Source: Tritrichomonas foetus (lineage: Eukaryota > Parabasalia > Tritrichomonadida > Tritrichomonadidae). From it: a DNA stretch of 64,000 bases. Positions within the stretch are counted from its first letter, which is position 1. Every line of letters begins with the position of its first letter. Shown here piece by piece: positions 37,501 to 47,248 of the stretch. The stretch is from NCBI GenBank assembly GCA_001839685.1, contig MLAK01000815.1, positions 1-64,000 on the forward strand, in the 5' to 3' direction. Under the pieces are notes generated by a model, which had not been told where the DNA came from, searched no databases, and saw nothing but the letters and a program-made list of their open reading frames with translations. Made by a program: the position numbers and the translations under genes.

Positions 37501-38461
37501 TTTTCAATATCATCATTATAATCAATATATTTATCAGAAAAAAGGCATTCTATAGAACTATTTTAAATCAGATATTTGTTTGTTTTTGTATTAGAATAAA
37601 AATCATCTTTCCCTATTGTTTTATTCAAAATTCTATTTGATTTTTTCCAAAGGTGATTTGCACTCCCCAGTCTTGGAAATATTTCTGCTAACAACCTTCC
37701 AAGTGAATTCACTTCTTTTTTGGAAGCCCATCTAGATAGAAAACTTTGCCATATAAGCTTGATTCATGACACAGAAAGGGGTAAATAAAAGCAAATGTTT
37801 CAAATAATAAAATCAATAAAACAACTCAATTATATTTTAATGAAAAAATAATTAAAAAAAAATTGTGCTGATAAATTGATGATTCTAGTTAATGTTCCGA
37901 CACATAATTACATAATTGACAACACCCCAATTATTTTCTATGATTCATGTCATTACCATTATAAAATTCCCTATACTTGCATAAAGCTCACCAATCTCTT
38001 GCTAATTATAACAATCTGGAAAAGCACATGAAAATAAACCATGAATATAAACAATAAACTACTATTCAACTGAAACTGTACTATTCTACCCTCCAATTGT
38101 ATGAAAAAAATATCACATCATTTCCCTATGAAATCATCGTCTGCATAATATTGATAAAAAAGGTGAGTTTCACTAATTTATCAAAGATTCATTTATGTTT
38201 GAATATTAATATTCATACAGAAAAAGTGAAAATAAAAAGAATATAAAAAAATTTGTCGGATATTAAACTATTATTTAAAAAACAAATAAAAAATAAACTA
38301 TGTATAAATCACACAAATATAAAAAACAAACAATAAAAACAATAAATATCTATGATTATATGATATGTATCATCTCTCTATCTCTCTAATGATCTTCCAT
38401 ACACTGTACATGTAGTAGTATACATCTACTAATCTGTATATTTAAATTTCTATCTATGCAT
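37501..38461. other. Long intergenic region between convergent genes
   Basis: AT-rich, no credible ORF. A GTATACATCT near 38418 resembles the transposon end by ten bases but has no partner, so it is probably chance. Confidence 0.45.
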
Positions 38462-41400
38462 TCATAGTTGAAGTTTCCAACTATCGAAATTCGGGGGATT
38501 CAAAATTGATTCTGCATCTGGATGCTTATTATCAGCAGCCATTTTAATATATTTATTAAAGAGGTCATCATTCTTCTCAACACCTCTTCCATCTCTATAC
38601 ATTAGTCCAAGTCTGTATTGTGCATCTCTCTGTGGTTTCAAAAATCTATGTTCAGGATCAGGCCATTCAGCAGCTTTTTTATAATATCTTGCCGCTCTTT
38701 CAAGCACTTTATCATAGCTTGCTTGATCAAGATCATCTTTACCTTCAAGAACTTGTGCATAAAAAAACATTGCAGGTAAAAATGAGTCAGACGCTTCATA
38801 AAATAAGCGCTCTGCTAAACCTCGATCTTCTGGAACACCTGTTCCTTGAAGTAGAAGCTGTGCATAGTTATATTTGGCCGAAGCTTGTCCACCATTTCCA
38901 GAAACAGCCATTTCAAAGAATCGTGCAGCTTCGTTCCATTTATGATATTTGGTAAAAAGTAAAACACCATAATTCTGTTTGGCTTCGGCAATATTGTTTT
39001 CAATTGCCATTAAGTAGTATTTTTTCGCTTCATCCCAATCTTCTTGGACACCAATTCCATTATGGCACATTCTAGCATAATTAAATTGAGCCAATCCATT
39101 ATCCTCATTAGCAGCAAGACTTTTGTAAATTTGAGCAGCTTTAGTTTCATCTTTAGGAACTCCAATTCCATTTTCTAGTATGCGGGCGTAGTTATGTGAT
39201 GCGTAAATATTCCCTTGATCAAATGCAAGTTTGTAATATTTTGCAGCAAGCTCAAGATTCTTTTCAATTCCAAGACCAGCCTCAAGAACATGAGCATAAT
39301 TATTTTGTGCTTTTGGATATCCTTTATTGGCTGCCATTTTATAGTACTCTGCAGCAACCTCATACGATTGTTTAATTTTGGCACAAATTTCATGCATTCT
39401 TCCATATCGAAAGTGTGCTTTTTCAATACCTGCATCACTTGCCATTTTATAGTATTTTAATGCTTCTTCCTCAGCGCCACTAATTTCCAAAATTCTGGCG
39501 TACTGATATTGAGCAATTGGCAAATTTTGATCAGCAGCTTCTTTAAATAATCTACAAGCTGTTGCTTGATCTTCAACCTTTAAGATTCGTCCATAATTCA
39601 ACATAGCTCTTGCATGCTGTGCTTTTGATGCCTCTTGATAATACTTTCTCGCTTCAAGCATATTTGGTTTGCATACTTCACCAGCTTCCAAAATTGTTGC
39701 ATAAACAAATTTCGCTTCAACATATCCACTTTTTGCCATTTCTGAAATTGTTGCAAGTCCAGTTTTTGGATCACTTTTTAGAAGGACTTGAGCACGACGT
39801 AATTCTGAAAGTTTATTATTCGGATCATAATATTTATCAAAGAATTCTAGTGCTTCTTTGCCATCAGGAATATGACTAACATGATCGAAAACAGAATCAG
39901 GGTCATCTTTTGATACATTTCCAGTATCTTCGATAATAGCTTGATATTTTGCTTTGGCTTTTCGATATCCTGCATCAGAAGATGCTTTTAAGAGTTTCAT
40001 TGCAGTATCAACATCTTTATTCCCAAGTTTAATGAGTGCCAGTTCATATTGTGACTTTGGATGATTTGCAGCTGATGCTAATTCAAAATAATAAATTGCT
40101 TCACTAATTTCTTCATTCCTCAGCATGAATCTAGCATATCTATATTGGGAAATAACGTGGCCACGATCAGCAGCAACTTTAAACATATTAACAGCTTGTT
40201 TTTGATCGTTTTTAAAGATAAGCGATGCATAATTACACATGGCATTTGGTAAACCAGCATCTGCAGCAAGTTTGTAGTAATGTAAAATTTCATTTTTATC
40301 GGAATTTTTATCTTTTTCTAAATAAATTGCATAATTGAATTGTGCTCGTTCATTTCCAGCATCAGCTGCTGCCTTCAAATTTGACATGCCTTCTTGTGTC
40401 TTTCTCAGAAAAAGTTGAAGCATAGCAAGTGAAAAAAGTGCTGTTGGATGATGTTGTTGTGCTGCCAGCTGGTAATATTTTAATGCTTCATTGTACTCTT
40501 TTCTGTTGTGGTAATAAATTCCTAAACAATTTTGTGCGAATGGATTAGGTGGATCACCTTCAGCCAAATCTCGATAAATTTTTTCTGCCGCTTCAGAATT
40601 TTGGGGGAATCCATCACCATTTTCTAACATCTTGGCATATGTTAAAAGTGCATCAGGCGAATGTGTGGCAACGGCCTTATGAACCATTTGTGTAAATCCC
40701 TGGAGGTCTTGTTGTATGCCAATTCCGTTTTTTAGACATAATGCATATTCCAACATTCCGTTTGGATCGTTGGAGTCTGCAAGTTGCTTGAAAACACGAG
40801 TAGCCTCATGTACATTTTTTGAGACGCCTAATCCATCTCTTAAGCAGAGGCCGAACTCGTAATATGCATTTGGAATCTGCAGATCGGCTGCTTCTTTAAA
40901 TAAGCTGTACATTTCCTCTGGATTTGTGTGCGCCTCTTTCAACATCTTCGCGTAGCGGTACATAGCGCGACCGTCGCCATTTTTTATGCCGATTTGATAA
41001 TAATGGCGAGCTTCTTCGCGATTTGGATTACCGCCAATTCCGTTTTCAAGCATAAATCCGTATTCGTAAATTGCGTCTTTTTGCCCGAGCTGGGCAGCGT
41101 TTCTCATTATTCGTAATGCAGTGGCTGCTGTGTTTGAATCTGAGGATAGTAAATGCGCGTATGAATACATTGCAGTGACATGTTGTTTTTCTGCTGCAAG
41201 ACGAAACAGCTCCAAGGCTTTGGCGCTATCTGATCGTAATAACGAAAGTCCAGATTGGTATAAATTTTCGGCTGGAAGGTCTGAAGCACATTTTTCTTGT
41301 GTTCCTGAAAGTGGAGGAAGTCTTGGCGATGACAATAATTTGGCCACATCCTGGCTACCTGATAAATTTATACTATTTTTGGAATTTGATGGACGATTCA

Positions 41401-41500
41401 GGATTGTATTGTGATTATTCATAAGATTTGATCCAATGCGCTGCTGAACGGCCTGTCTGATCCCTGGTTGAGTTTTACCTTTAGCAGGGAACATCAGCAT
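38462..41500 (-). CDS. Large Sel1-repeat protein
   Basis: 1,012 residues from the ATG at 41500; one more in-frame codon upstream is TTG. After about 75 Asn/Ser-rich residues the whole protein consists of Sel1-like (TPR-related) repeats of about 35 residues, more than 20 by eye. Typical units are AMYRYAKMLKEA, NAYYEFGLCLRDGLGV and AQFNYARMCHNGIGV. The Ala-x-x-x-Tyr/Phe-x-x-Ala and Gly pattern and the helix pairs are clear to the end. Sel1 repeats build superhelical scaffolds, for example in ER-associated degradation (SEL1L/Hrd3), but there is no signal peptide or membrane anchor, so a cytosolic adaptor is more likely. Sel1/TPR proteins are expanded in trichomonads. Shadow ORFs occur on both strands. 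Confidence 0.92.
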   Translation of the reverse strand: MLMFPAKGKTQPGIRQAVQQRIGSNLMNNHNTILNRPSNSKNSINLSGSQDVAKLLSSPRLPPLSGTQEKCASDLPAENLYQSGLSLLRSDSAKALELFRLAAEKQHVTAMYSYAHLLSSDSNTAATALRIMRNAAQLGQKDAIYEYGFMLENGIGGNPNREEARHYYQIGIKNGDGRAMYRYAKMLKEAHTNPEEMYSLFKEAADLQIPNAYYEFGLCLRDGLGVSKNVHEATRVFKQLADSNDPNGMLEYALCLKNGIGIQQDLQGFTQMVHKAVATHSPDALLTYAKMLENGDGFPQNSEAAEKIYRDLAEGDPPNPFAQNCLGIYYHNRKEYNEALKYYQLAAQQHHPTALFSLAMLQLFLRKTQEGMSNLKAAADAGNERAQFNYAIYLEKDKNSDKNEILHYYKLAADAGLPNAMCNYASLIFKNDQKQAVNMFKVAADRGHVISQYRYARFMLRNEEISEAIYYFELASAANHPKSQYELALIKLGNKDVDTAMKLLKASSDAGYRKAKAKYQAIIEDTGNVSKDDPDSVFDHVSHIPDGKEALEFFDKYYDPNNKLSELRRAQVLLKSDPKTGLATISEMAKSGYVEAKFVYATILEAGEVCKPNMLEARKYYQEASKAQHARAMLNYGRILKVEDQATACRLFKEAADQNLPIAQYQYARILEISGAEEEALKYYKMASDAGIEKAHFRYGRMHEICAKIKQSYEVAAEYYKMAANKGYPKAQNNYAHVLEAGLGIEKNLELAAKYYKLAFDQGNIYASHNYARILENGIGVPKDETKAAQIYKSLAANEDNGLAQFNYARMCHNGIGVQEDWDEAKKYYLMAIENNIAEAKQNYGVLLFTKYHKWNEAARFFEMAVSGNGGQASAKYNYAQLLLQGTGVPEDRGLAERLFYEASDSFLPAMFFYAQVLEGKDDLDQASYDKVLERAARYYKKAAEWPDPEHRFLKPQRDAQYRLGLMYRDGRGVEKNDDLFNKYIKMAADNKHPDAESILNPPNFDSWKLQL

Positions 41501-41839
41501 CAAATTTCAAGGTTGCAAACTTTTTCACCGAAATAAACGGTTTGATGTTTATCAAAAGTAGAAAAATTTCCCGAATCAGATTTGAGAATATCATGATTTT
41601 TTTTTGAATCATATGAACATAAATCAATATTTCTTTTCCTTCCAAATATTTCAATATATTTCAATTATTTTTTCAAAGTAATTAGTTCACAATTTCATCT
41701 TTTCAAATAAAATGTTGAATAAATAAACACTTTTCAATGTTGCCTTCTGGAGATTGTGAAGGAGAATTCAATTTGAAGGACTTTTTGAATAAGTTTACGT
41801 TCTTATTCAAATCTGGATTTTACATTGACTGAAAATAAT
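41501..41839. other. Promoter region of the Sel1 gene
   Basis: AT-rich; the second transposon lies immediately beyond. No clear initiator. Confidence 0.4.
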
Positions 41840-41847
41840 GAAAATTC
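41840..41847. repeat. 8-bp target-site duplication, left, copy 2
   Basis: GAAAATTC, repeated exactly at 42944-42951. Confidence 0.93.
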
Positions 41848-42943
41848 AGATGTATACAAACCAAATAGTCTTAACGTACGAAATCACTAAAATGATCCTT
41901 ATCATCAGTATTACTTAATACCATCAGTCAAAAATCAAAACCCAAATANCTAAAAGAATGACGAAAATTTCCCTTATCGCAAACTTCGCAAATGGCCGAA
42001 TTCAAAAATATTTCGAAAATGATTCTGAAGAAGCTATTGTTTCAGTTTTCGGGTGAACAGCTTTCAGTCAATTGTTAAATCTATTTTTTATAGTTATGAG
42101 CCATATTTATTCATAGTTTTGAAATTTTGCAACAATTAAACCGAAAAAAGAGCGATTTTGGAGGAAGCCTAAAAAAAAATTGTGAGAAGCTTTTTTTCCA
42201 AGAATCACAAAGATTATAATACTGCTTCCCATAATTCTATTTACACTTCTTCTATCGATTTTTAATTAAAAATCGCGAAAATTTTGATAGTTTTAACTCA
42301 GTGATGTTGAATTAATTCAATTTCCATTTGACAAATAAGAATGTATTGAAATCTTTTCTGTCATAAAATTTTAGTATATGAAGAAAATAGACTGGCAGTC
42401 CTCAACAGCACATTCTCAAGCAGGGATACAGATACAACGATTGAAAGACCAAATCAAGAAAAATGGAATCCAATATGTTTTTTTCCAGACTCAATGCCAA
42501 GTGAATTTTCTGATGACTCGCCATTTAGATGGCAAAACATTCGTAATCTTCTCATTGATGCCTAAATTTTTTTTATTTATATCAAAATTATTAATATTTT
42601 TTTTATACTTCATTTTTGTATTTTGGAAAACATTATAATTTTCGATGGAGGGTCATATGATAATAAAAAGCACGATTTATGATAATAAATAATCAAGATA
42701 TTAATGTTATAAAATCACTTTTTATCTCAATAATTCTCAGAAATTTCTGTGGGGTTTATTTTTTTCTCACAATTTTTTTTTGGATTTGGTTTTCTCTGTA
42801 TCTTGATTTTTAAATTATAATATTTATATATTATTAATAGGATTACAATTAAATAATATTTAGATGACAATAATATCAACAATTATTCATTTAGATCTCT
42901 CAATAGTCTTCTACATCTAGATCTAGTTAGTTTGTATACATCT
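41848..42943 (+). mobile_element. 1,096-bp TIR DNA transposon, copy 2
   Basis: Same length and ends as copy 1 (26926-28021), inverted relative to it, and with a different perfect 8-bp duplication, so it arose by a separate insertion. By eye only around a dozen substitutions separate the copies. One ambiguous base (N) lies at 41949; copy 1 has the complement of G there. It contains the same frameshifted ORF at 42378-42638. Confidence 0.93.
42378..42638 (+). CDS. Transposon-internal ORF, probably frameshifted (copy 2)
   Basis: Identical product to the ORF at 27231-27491. The alternative frame after the seven-T run stops at 42563-42565. The N-terminal part has a Lys/Gln-rich helix; no transposase motif is visible. 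Confidence 0.4.
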   Translation: MKKIDWQSSTAHSQAGIQIQRLKDQIKKNGIQYVFFQTQCQVNFLMTRHLDGKTFVIFSLMPKFFLFISKLLIFFLYFIFVFWKTL

Positions 42944-42951
42944 GAAAATTC
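42944..42951. repeat. 8-bp target-site duplication, right, copy 2
   Basis: GAAAATTC, the partner of 41840-41847. Confidence 0.93.
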
Positions 42952-43673
42952 TTTATATTCTCTTCAAAGTTTGAATAAAAAAATAATCCCTTTTCATAGC
43001 CATAAAAACCTTAGGTTTATTTCATAGAAAATGATTTCTTTATTTTTTTGTTTTATTTTTTCTCTGTTAATGGGGAAAGAGGAGCTGCAGAATGTTTATA
43101 TTCAAAAGCTTTTAAATTCTGCAGAAACATTTTCTGACAAACAATTTCCTTTTTGAACACAAATAAAATTTGATCCTTTTTATTTTCTGTTTAAAATCAA
43201 CATTCAAATGACTTCAGTTTCTGACGAATAAGAGTCATTTTTTGGCTAACGCTGGTTTGCTAGACTAAATTATTTAAAGATATTCGTCTATTTTCAAAAA
43301 CTGATTAGTCTTTGAAAAAATTATCACTTTCAATTCCCCTTTTCAATTGTTATTCATTATTCCCTCATTCAATTTGTGATAAAATCTTGAGTTTTTGTCA
43401 GAACCAGTTTCTTTAATTATATTGTGAACGCATTTCATACATGTTTAAAATTGATCTAGAACTCCTCAAAAAGGAGAAAATAAAAAGAGTAAATCATCGA
43501 GGAAAAAAGAAAAAAAAAGTTTTCATTTTGGGAATTTGTTTATGTAGAGACAAGAATTATCAAATATCTACTTTTGGAAATATGTTCTCGTGCAAAGTTT
43601 AGAAATATTTTGTATTCTTTACTCATGTGATACTTAAATGAATGAGAAGTCATATAAACTTTAAATTACACGT
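42952..43673. other. Intergenic, no supported gene
   Basis: AT-rich. A 9-bp inverted repeat (CTGCAGAAT / ATTCTGCAG, 43085-43093 with 43116-43124) is present. Nothing else. Confidence 0.45.
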
Positions 43674-45179
43674 TTATGATGTTGCTACGTCTGTTAAAAG
43701 AGCTGTTGAATCCTCTATCTTCTGATCTTGGAACAATTTATATATCGGTATAATAACAAGTAAAATAGAGACTATTGTCATTGCAATATCATTGATATTA
43801 TAGGCATGATATATCTTTTCTGGGTTATTTGGGAAAATTTTGGAAAGAGAAAAGGATAAAACAATTAATAAAATAGTTTGTAGAAAAGAAGGAATAGATG
43901 ATAAGAGAGGTTTTCCAATAGATATCAGAAGCATTTGACAACTAAAATTAATTGCTGATAACCAATTAGTATAAAATGGTATACGTAATATTTTATTGGA
44001 TAATGCTGTATCAGTGCTTGAGTCAAGATAAATGCTGGCTATAAGTTGTGGTTTTGTAATCATTATAATAGAAAATATACTTTGATAAGCCATTCCCAAT
44101 AAAATAGTGAATAAAAATGTCTTTAATAATCTCTTTCTATCATGAGAGCCGTATGCATATGTTCCAATTGTTAAAAATCCATTTCCTATAGCTATTGGAA
44201 CTGACATTGAAAGCAATGCAACTTTTCCATATATGGTATTGATACCGGCCAAACTTTCTGCTTGTTCAATTGAACTAGCAATAGAAAGTACAAACTTCAA
44301 TATACAGATAGGAGGGGCTAAGTTACAAATAAATGTCATAATAATAGGTAAAGAGAGTTTGATGGAAACCCCTGTATCTTTAGATAATGATTCAAACCAT
44401 GGACTAAGTGACATGTCATATCCAAATTTGTTAAAATAAATGAGTGAAAAAAGAATTATTCCAAGAGCGCAGTTGGTCAAAACTAATGGTAAGCTGATCA
44501 ATGATACATCAATATTGAATACAAATATGAATAAAGGTACAAGCATTAAAGAACGAATCGATGAATCCACAATATGTAAAATACCATTTAGAATCGGTCT
44601 TCCAATAGATTGTAAAAACGAACATGACATATGAAATAATAAAGTCAAAGGACAACCTGCAAGAATAATAGTTAAGTACATATAAGCAGCATTAATCATA
44701 TTTTCAGGACAATTCATAAAAGATAAAAGAGGTGTCAATAAAAATTGGAAAAATGGTATTATCAGAATAACTGTAATGATTCCAATCTTAAATAGATCTG
44801 TAACAAATTGAATTGCATCATACGATCTGTTTTCACCGAGAAGTGTTCCAAGTCGTGTGACAATAGCATGAGAAAAAAATGTTAGAATGAGAAGTATTAA
44901 ACCTGCTAAAGGTGAAGCAAAACTTAATAATTGAACTGGCTGAGCACATGACATACCTGAATATTTTTTTGTAAAGAAATAAAGTTCTAAGAAATCAAAT
45001 AAAGTTGTACTTAATGTTGTCGTAACAGGTCCAAAGCTCATTAGTAACAGAGTAACAAATGGTGAATGTTTTGTAAATCGTTCGGTGTTTTTTGATTTAT
45101 CTCCTGAAAGAGGCTGTGTTGAGCCAAGCAATTGTGCAGTCAGAGGGTTAGATCCAAGTGGATCTGAAATCAATGACAT
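43674..45179 (-). CDS. MATE-family multidrug/toxin extrusion transporter
   Basis: 501 residues, about 12 transmembrane helices after a 40-residue polar start, the usual length for the family. MATE features: repeated six-helix halves, a first helix region with LLMSFGPVTTTLSTTLFDFLELYF, the segment AYMYLTIILAGCPLTLLFHMSCSFLQSIGRP (the family's YLRI..G.P......L.GIG.) and LAGINTIYGKVALLSMSVPIAIGNG in the second half. It would export organic cations or drugs using a sodium or proton gradient; the coupling ion cannot be read. A TCATTCAA site is six bases upstream of the ATG. Confidence 0.87.
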   Translation of the reverse strand: MSLISDPLGSNPLTAQLLGSTQPLSGDKSKNTERFTKHSPFVTLLLMSFGPVTTTLSTTLFDFLELYFFTKKYSGMSCAQPVQLLSFASPLAGLILLILTFFSHAIVTRLGTLLGENRSYDAIQFVTDLFKIGIITVILIIPFFQFLLTPLLSFMNCPENMINAAYMYLTIILAGCPLTLLFHMSCSFLQSIGRPILNGILHIVDSSIRSLMLVPLFIFVFNIDVSLISLPLVLTNCALGIILFSLIYFNKFGYDMSLSPWFESLSKDTGVSIKLSLPIIMTFICNLAPPICILKFVLSIASSIEQAESLAGINTIYGKVALLSMSVPIAIGNGFLTIGTYAYGSHDRKRLLKTFLFTILLGMAYQSIFSIIMITKPQLIASIYLDSSTDTALSNKILRIPFYTNWLSAINFSCQMLLISIGKPLLSSIPSFLQTILLIVLSFSLSKIFPNNPEKIYHAYNINDIAMTIVSILLVIIPIYKLFQDQKIEDSTALLTDVATS

Positions 45180-45187
45180 TTGAATGA
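45180..45187 (-). promoter_or_regulatory. Initiator-like TCATTCAA
   Basis: Would give a 6-nt 5' UTR for the MATE gene, short but within the trichomonad range. Confidence 0.35.
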
Positions 45188-45844
45188 AAAGTAAATTTGT
45201 GCTTGACAGGCAGAAACAATTGAGTACAATTTATTTCTCCAACAGATTCGAAGGTCTATTTCACTTCATTTATGACAGTAAATTACCTGTTTCATATCAA
45301 AAAGTTTCACTTTGATCAATATTTCATGATTTGTTGTCTTTTATTCATCAGATCTTTTTTCTCTTGCAATGATATTGAAGCACATCATCTTTAAAGATAT
45401 CTATTTATTATATCATTATTACGTGAAATTACTTTGTCTATCGGAATGTAATGACAAAATTTTCAAAATCGATTCTTAAATTCTTGAATATTGGTTAGGT
45501 GAAAATCATTGTTAGTGAATGATATTTCATTTGTTCATTATATTTAGGATAGTATTTAAAGTAAGGATTTAACATTTTATTTTTGGATCTGGTGATGCTG
45601 ATGAGAAAAAAACAATTTCGTGAAAAAACAAATGATTTCAATAATTATGCTAAATTTTACTATTTTATCAAAATGTTGATTTTATTATTCCAAAAGAAAA
45701 ATTATGTGATGTATAGAGTGTCTGATATTCGAATAAAATCTTCAAAAATTTCGTTTCTCATTTCTATTCAAAAATTAAATAGTTTATTATCACTCTGTAA
45801 TCTGATATAACTTTTTGATGAAAATGTGATCGTGCAAAAAAAAT
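45188..45844. other. Divergent intergenic region
   Basis: Separates the MATE and Rab11 genes. A 75-codon ORF at 45583 lacks coding character. Confidence 0.4.
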
Positions 45845-45852
45845 TCATATAT
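45845..45852 (+). promoter_or_regulatory. Initiator-like TCATATAT
   Basis: TCAYWW match giving a 13-nt 5' UTR for Rab11. Confidence 0.5.
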
Positions 45853-45859
45853 AAAAAAA

Positions 45860-46525
45860 ATGAGAACATCTCTAAATTCCGGTGTTTTGCCAACAGAAGG
45901 CGCTGAACCAGACTACCTATTAAAAATAATTCTAATTGGAGATTCTGGGGTTGGTAAAACCAACTTATTAAATCAATTTGTCCGTAACCAATTTAATCCT
46001 GAATCGAAAACGACAATCGGTGTTGAATTTGCGACTAAAACAGTTCAAATAAATGGGAAAACAATAAAAGCACAAATTTGGGACACTGCAGGCCAGGAAA
46101 GATATCGCGCCATAACATCTGCCTACTACAAAGGCGCGAATGGTGCCCTTTTGATGTTTGATATCACAAATTCTGTATCGTTCAATTCATTACATAAATG
46201 GCTGAAAGAGCTCAGAGATAATTCTGATACAAAAGTGACAATCATGTTGATAGGAAATAAATGTGATATGAAACAAATGAGATCAATCACTGTGCATGAG
46301 GCTTCTGATTTTGCCGAAACTGAGCAACTTTTATTCATTGAAACATCCGCGCTCGATGCAACAAACGTAAAAGAGGCCTTCATTAAATTAATCTCTACTA
46401 TTTTGGAGTCTTCAATTCACACTGGATTCGGAAGCAGTGATCAGCACAAGCCTGAAATTACAAAACCGAAATCAAGTGTAAGGGTTCATGATCCAGACAA
46501 CGAGGGGCCAAATTGTTGTTCTTGA
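45860..46525 (+). CDS. RAB11: Rab11-family small GTPase
   Basis: 221 residues with every G box intact: P-loop [14 protein letters not shown] in switch [18 protein letters not shown] in switch II, GNKCDM and [10 protein letters not shown]. The [24 protein letters not shown] and [22 protein letters not shown] strings are Rab11 hallmarks. It ends NCCS, a dicysteine for double geranylgeranylation. Rab11 controls recycling-endosome and post-Golgi traffic, and cytokinesis. Complete. Confidence 0.95.
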   Translation: MRTSLNSGVLPTEGAEPDYLLKIILIGDSGVGKTNLLNQFVRNQFNPESKTTIGVEFATKTVQINGKTIKAQIWDTAGQERYRAITSAYYKGANGALLMFDITNSVSFNSLHKWLKELRDNSDTKVTIMLIGNKCDMKQMRSITVHEASDFAETEQLLFIETSALDATNVKEAFIKLISTILESSIHTGFGSSDQHKPEITKPKSSVRVHDPDNEGPNCCS

Positions 46526-47219
46526 AGTGTAACATATACCGGAATCGTAATATTTATTATTAACTTGTATTTATTACTTAAAATATATTTTCATAATCAT
46601 TTTTGAGAAAATCTTTCTTATTTTTGGTACGTGGAACTTAAATAATGTATTAATAAAAATACTATTCGAGTATTACTTGTCTCAATTTCTTTTTATAAAT
46701 GATAGATTTATATTAATATTTTGCATTTCGAAATTTGGCGAAATATTTGGTAAAGAGACGAAAATTATGAGATTTTTCCACAAAAATGCGTCTTTTATCC
46801 ATATTTTTAGGGATAAAACATGAAATAATAGAAAAAATAAATTCGCATTTCATTGATTTGTCAAAATTTTTGAATAAAATAGCGCCAATATAAAATAATA
46901 TACAATAAATTCAAATTGTAAATCTTTTTTTGGGTTATACATTTTAATGCAAACAAATAAATATTTTTTAATATCTTGACATGAAAAATTGTCAATTTTT
47001 TGCTTTTCATACTATTATTCTAGGAGTACTAATTTTACCATGCTCATAATTATACCAATTGGATTTTCCATGATATCAATTGAAAATCTAATCAAATCAC
47101 TCTTTGGCTTCGTTGACCAATAAAAGAGAACAAAATAAAGAATACATTATAATGATTTTCAAGCATTATTCAGACAATATTCACAACATCAAACAATTTT
47201 CAGAAGGTTGGCATCATTC
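46526..47219. other. Intergenic, no supported gene
   Basis: AT-rich 3' flank of Rab11 and upstream region of the fusion gene. I see no repeat or RNA signature. Confidence 0.45.
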
Positions 47220-47227
47220 TCATTCAA
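47220..47227 (+). promoter_or_regulatory. Initiator-like TCATTCAA
   Basis: Gives a 27-nt 5' UTR for the synthetase-nuclease fusion gene. Confidence 0.4.
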
Positions 47228-47248
47228 TTTCCATTTTGTTTATTTATC

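Noticed and set aside
38410..38430. GTATACATCT resembling the transposon end
   Set aside because: Only ten bases match, with no second end or duplication; likely chance in AT-rich DNA.
41949..41949. Ambiguous base N in transposon copy 2
   Set aside because: Treated as an assembly ambiguity, probably from mixing of repeat copies, not as biology.
26918..42951. A 16-kb composite transposon: two inverted copies bracketing several genes
   Set aside because: Each copy has its own, different 8-bp target duplication directly at its ends, so they inserted independently; no duplication flanks the whole segment.
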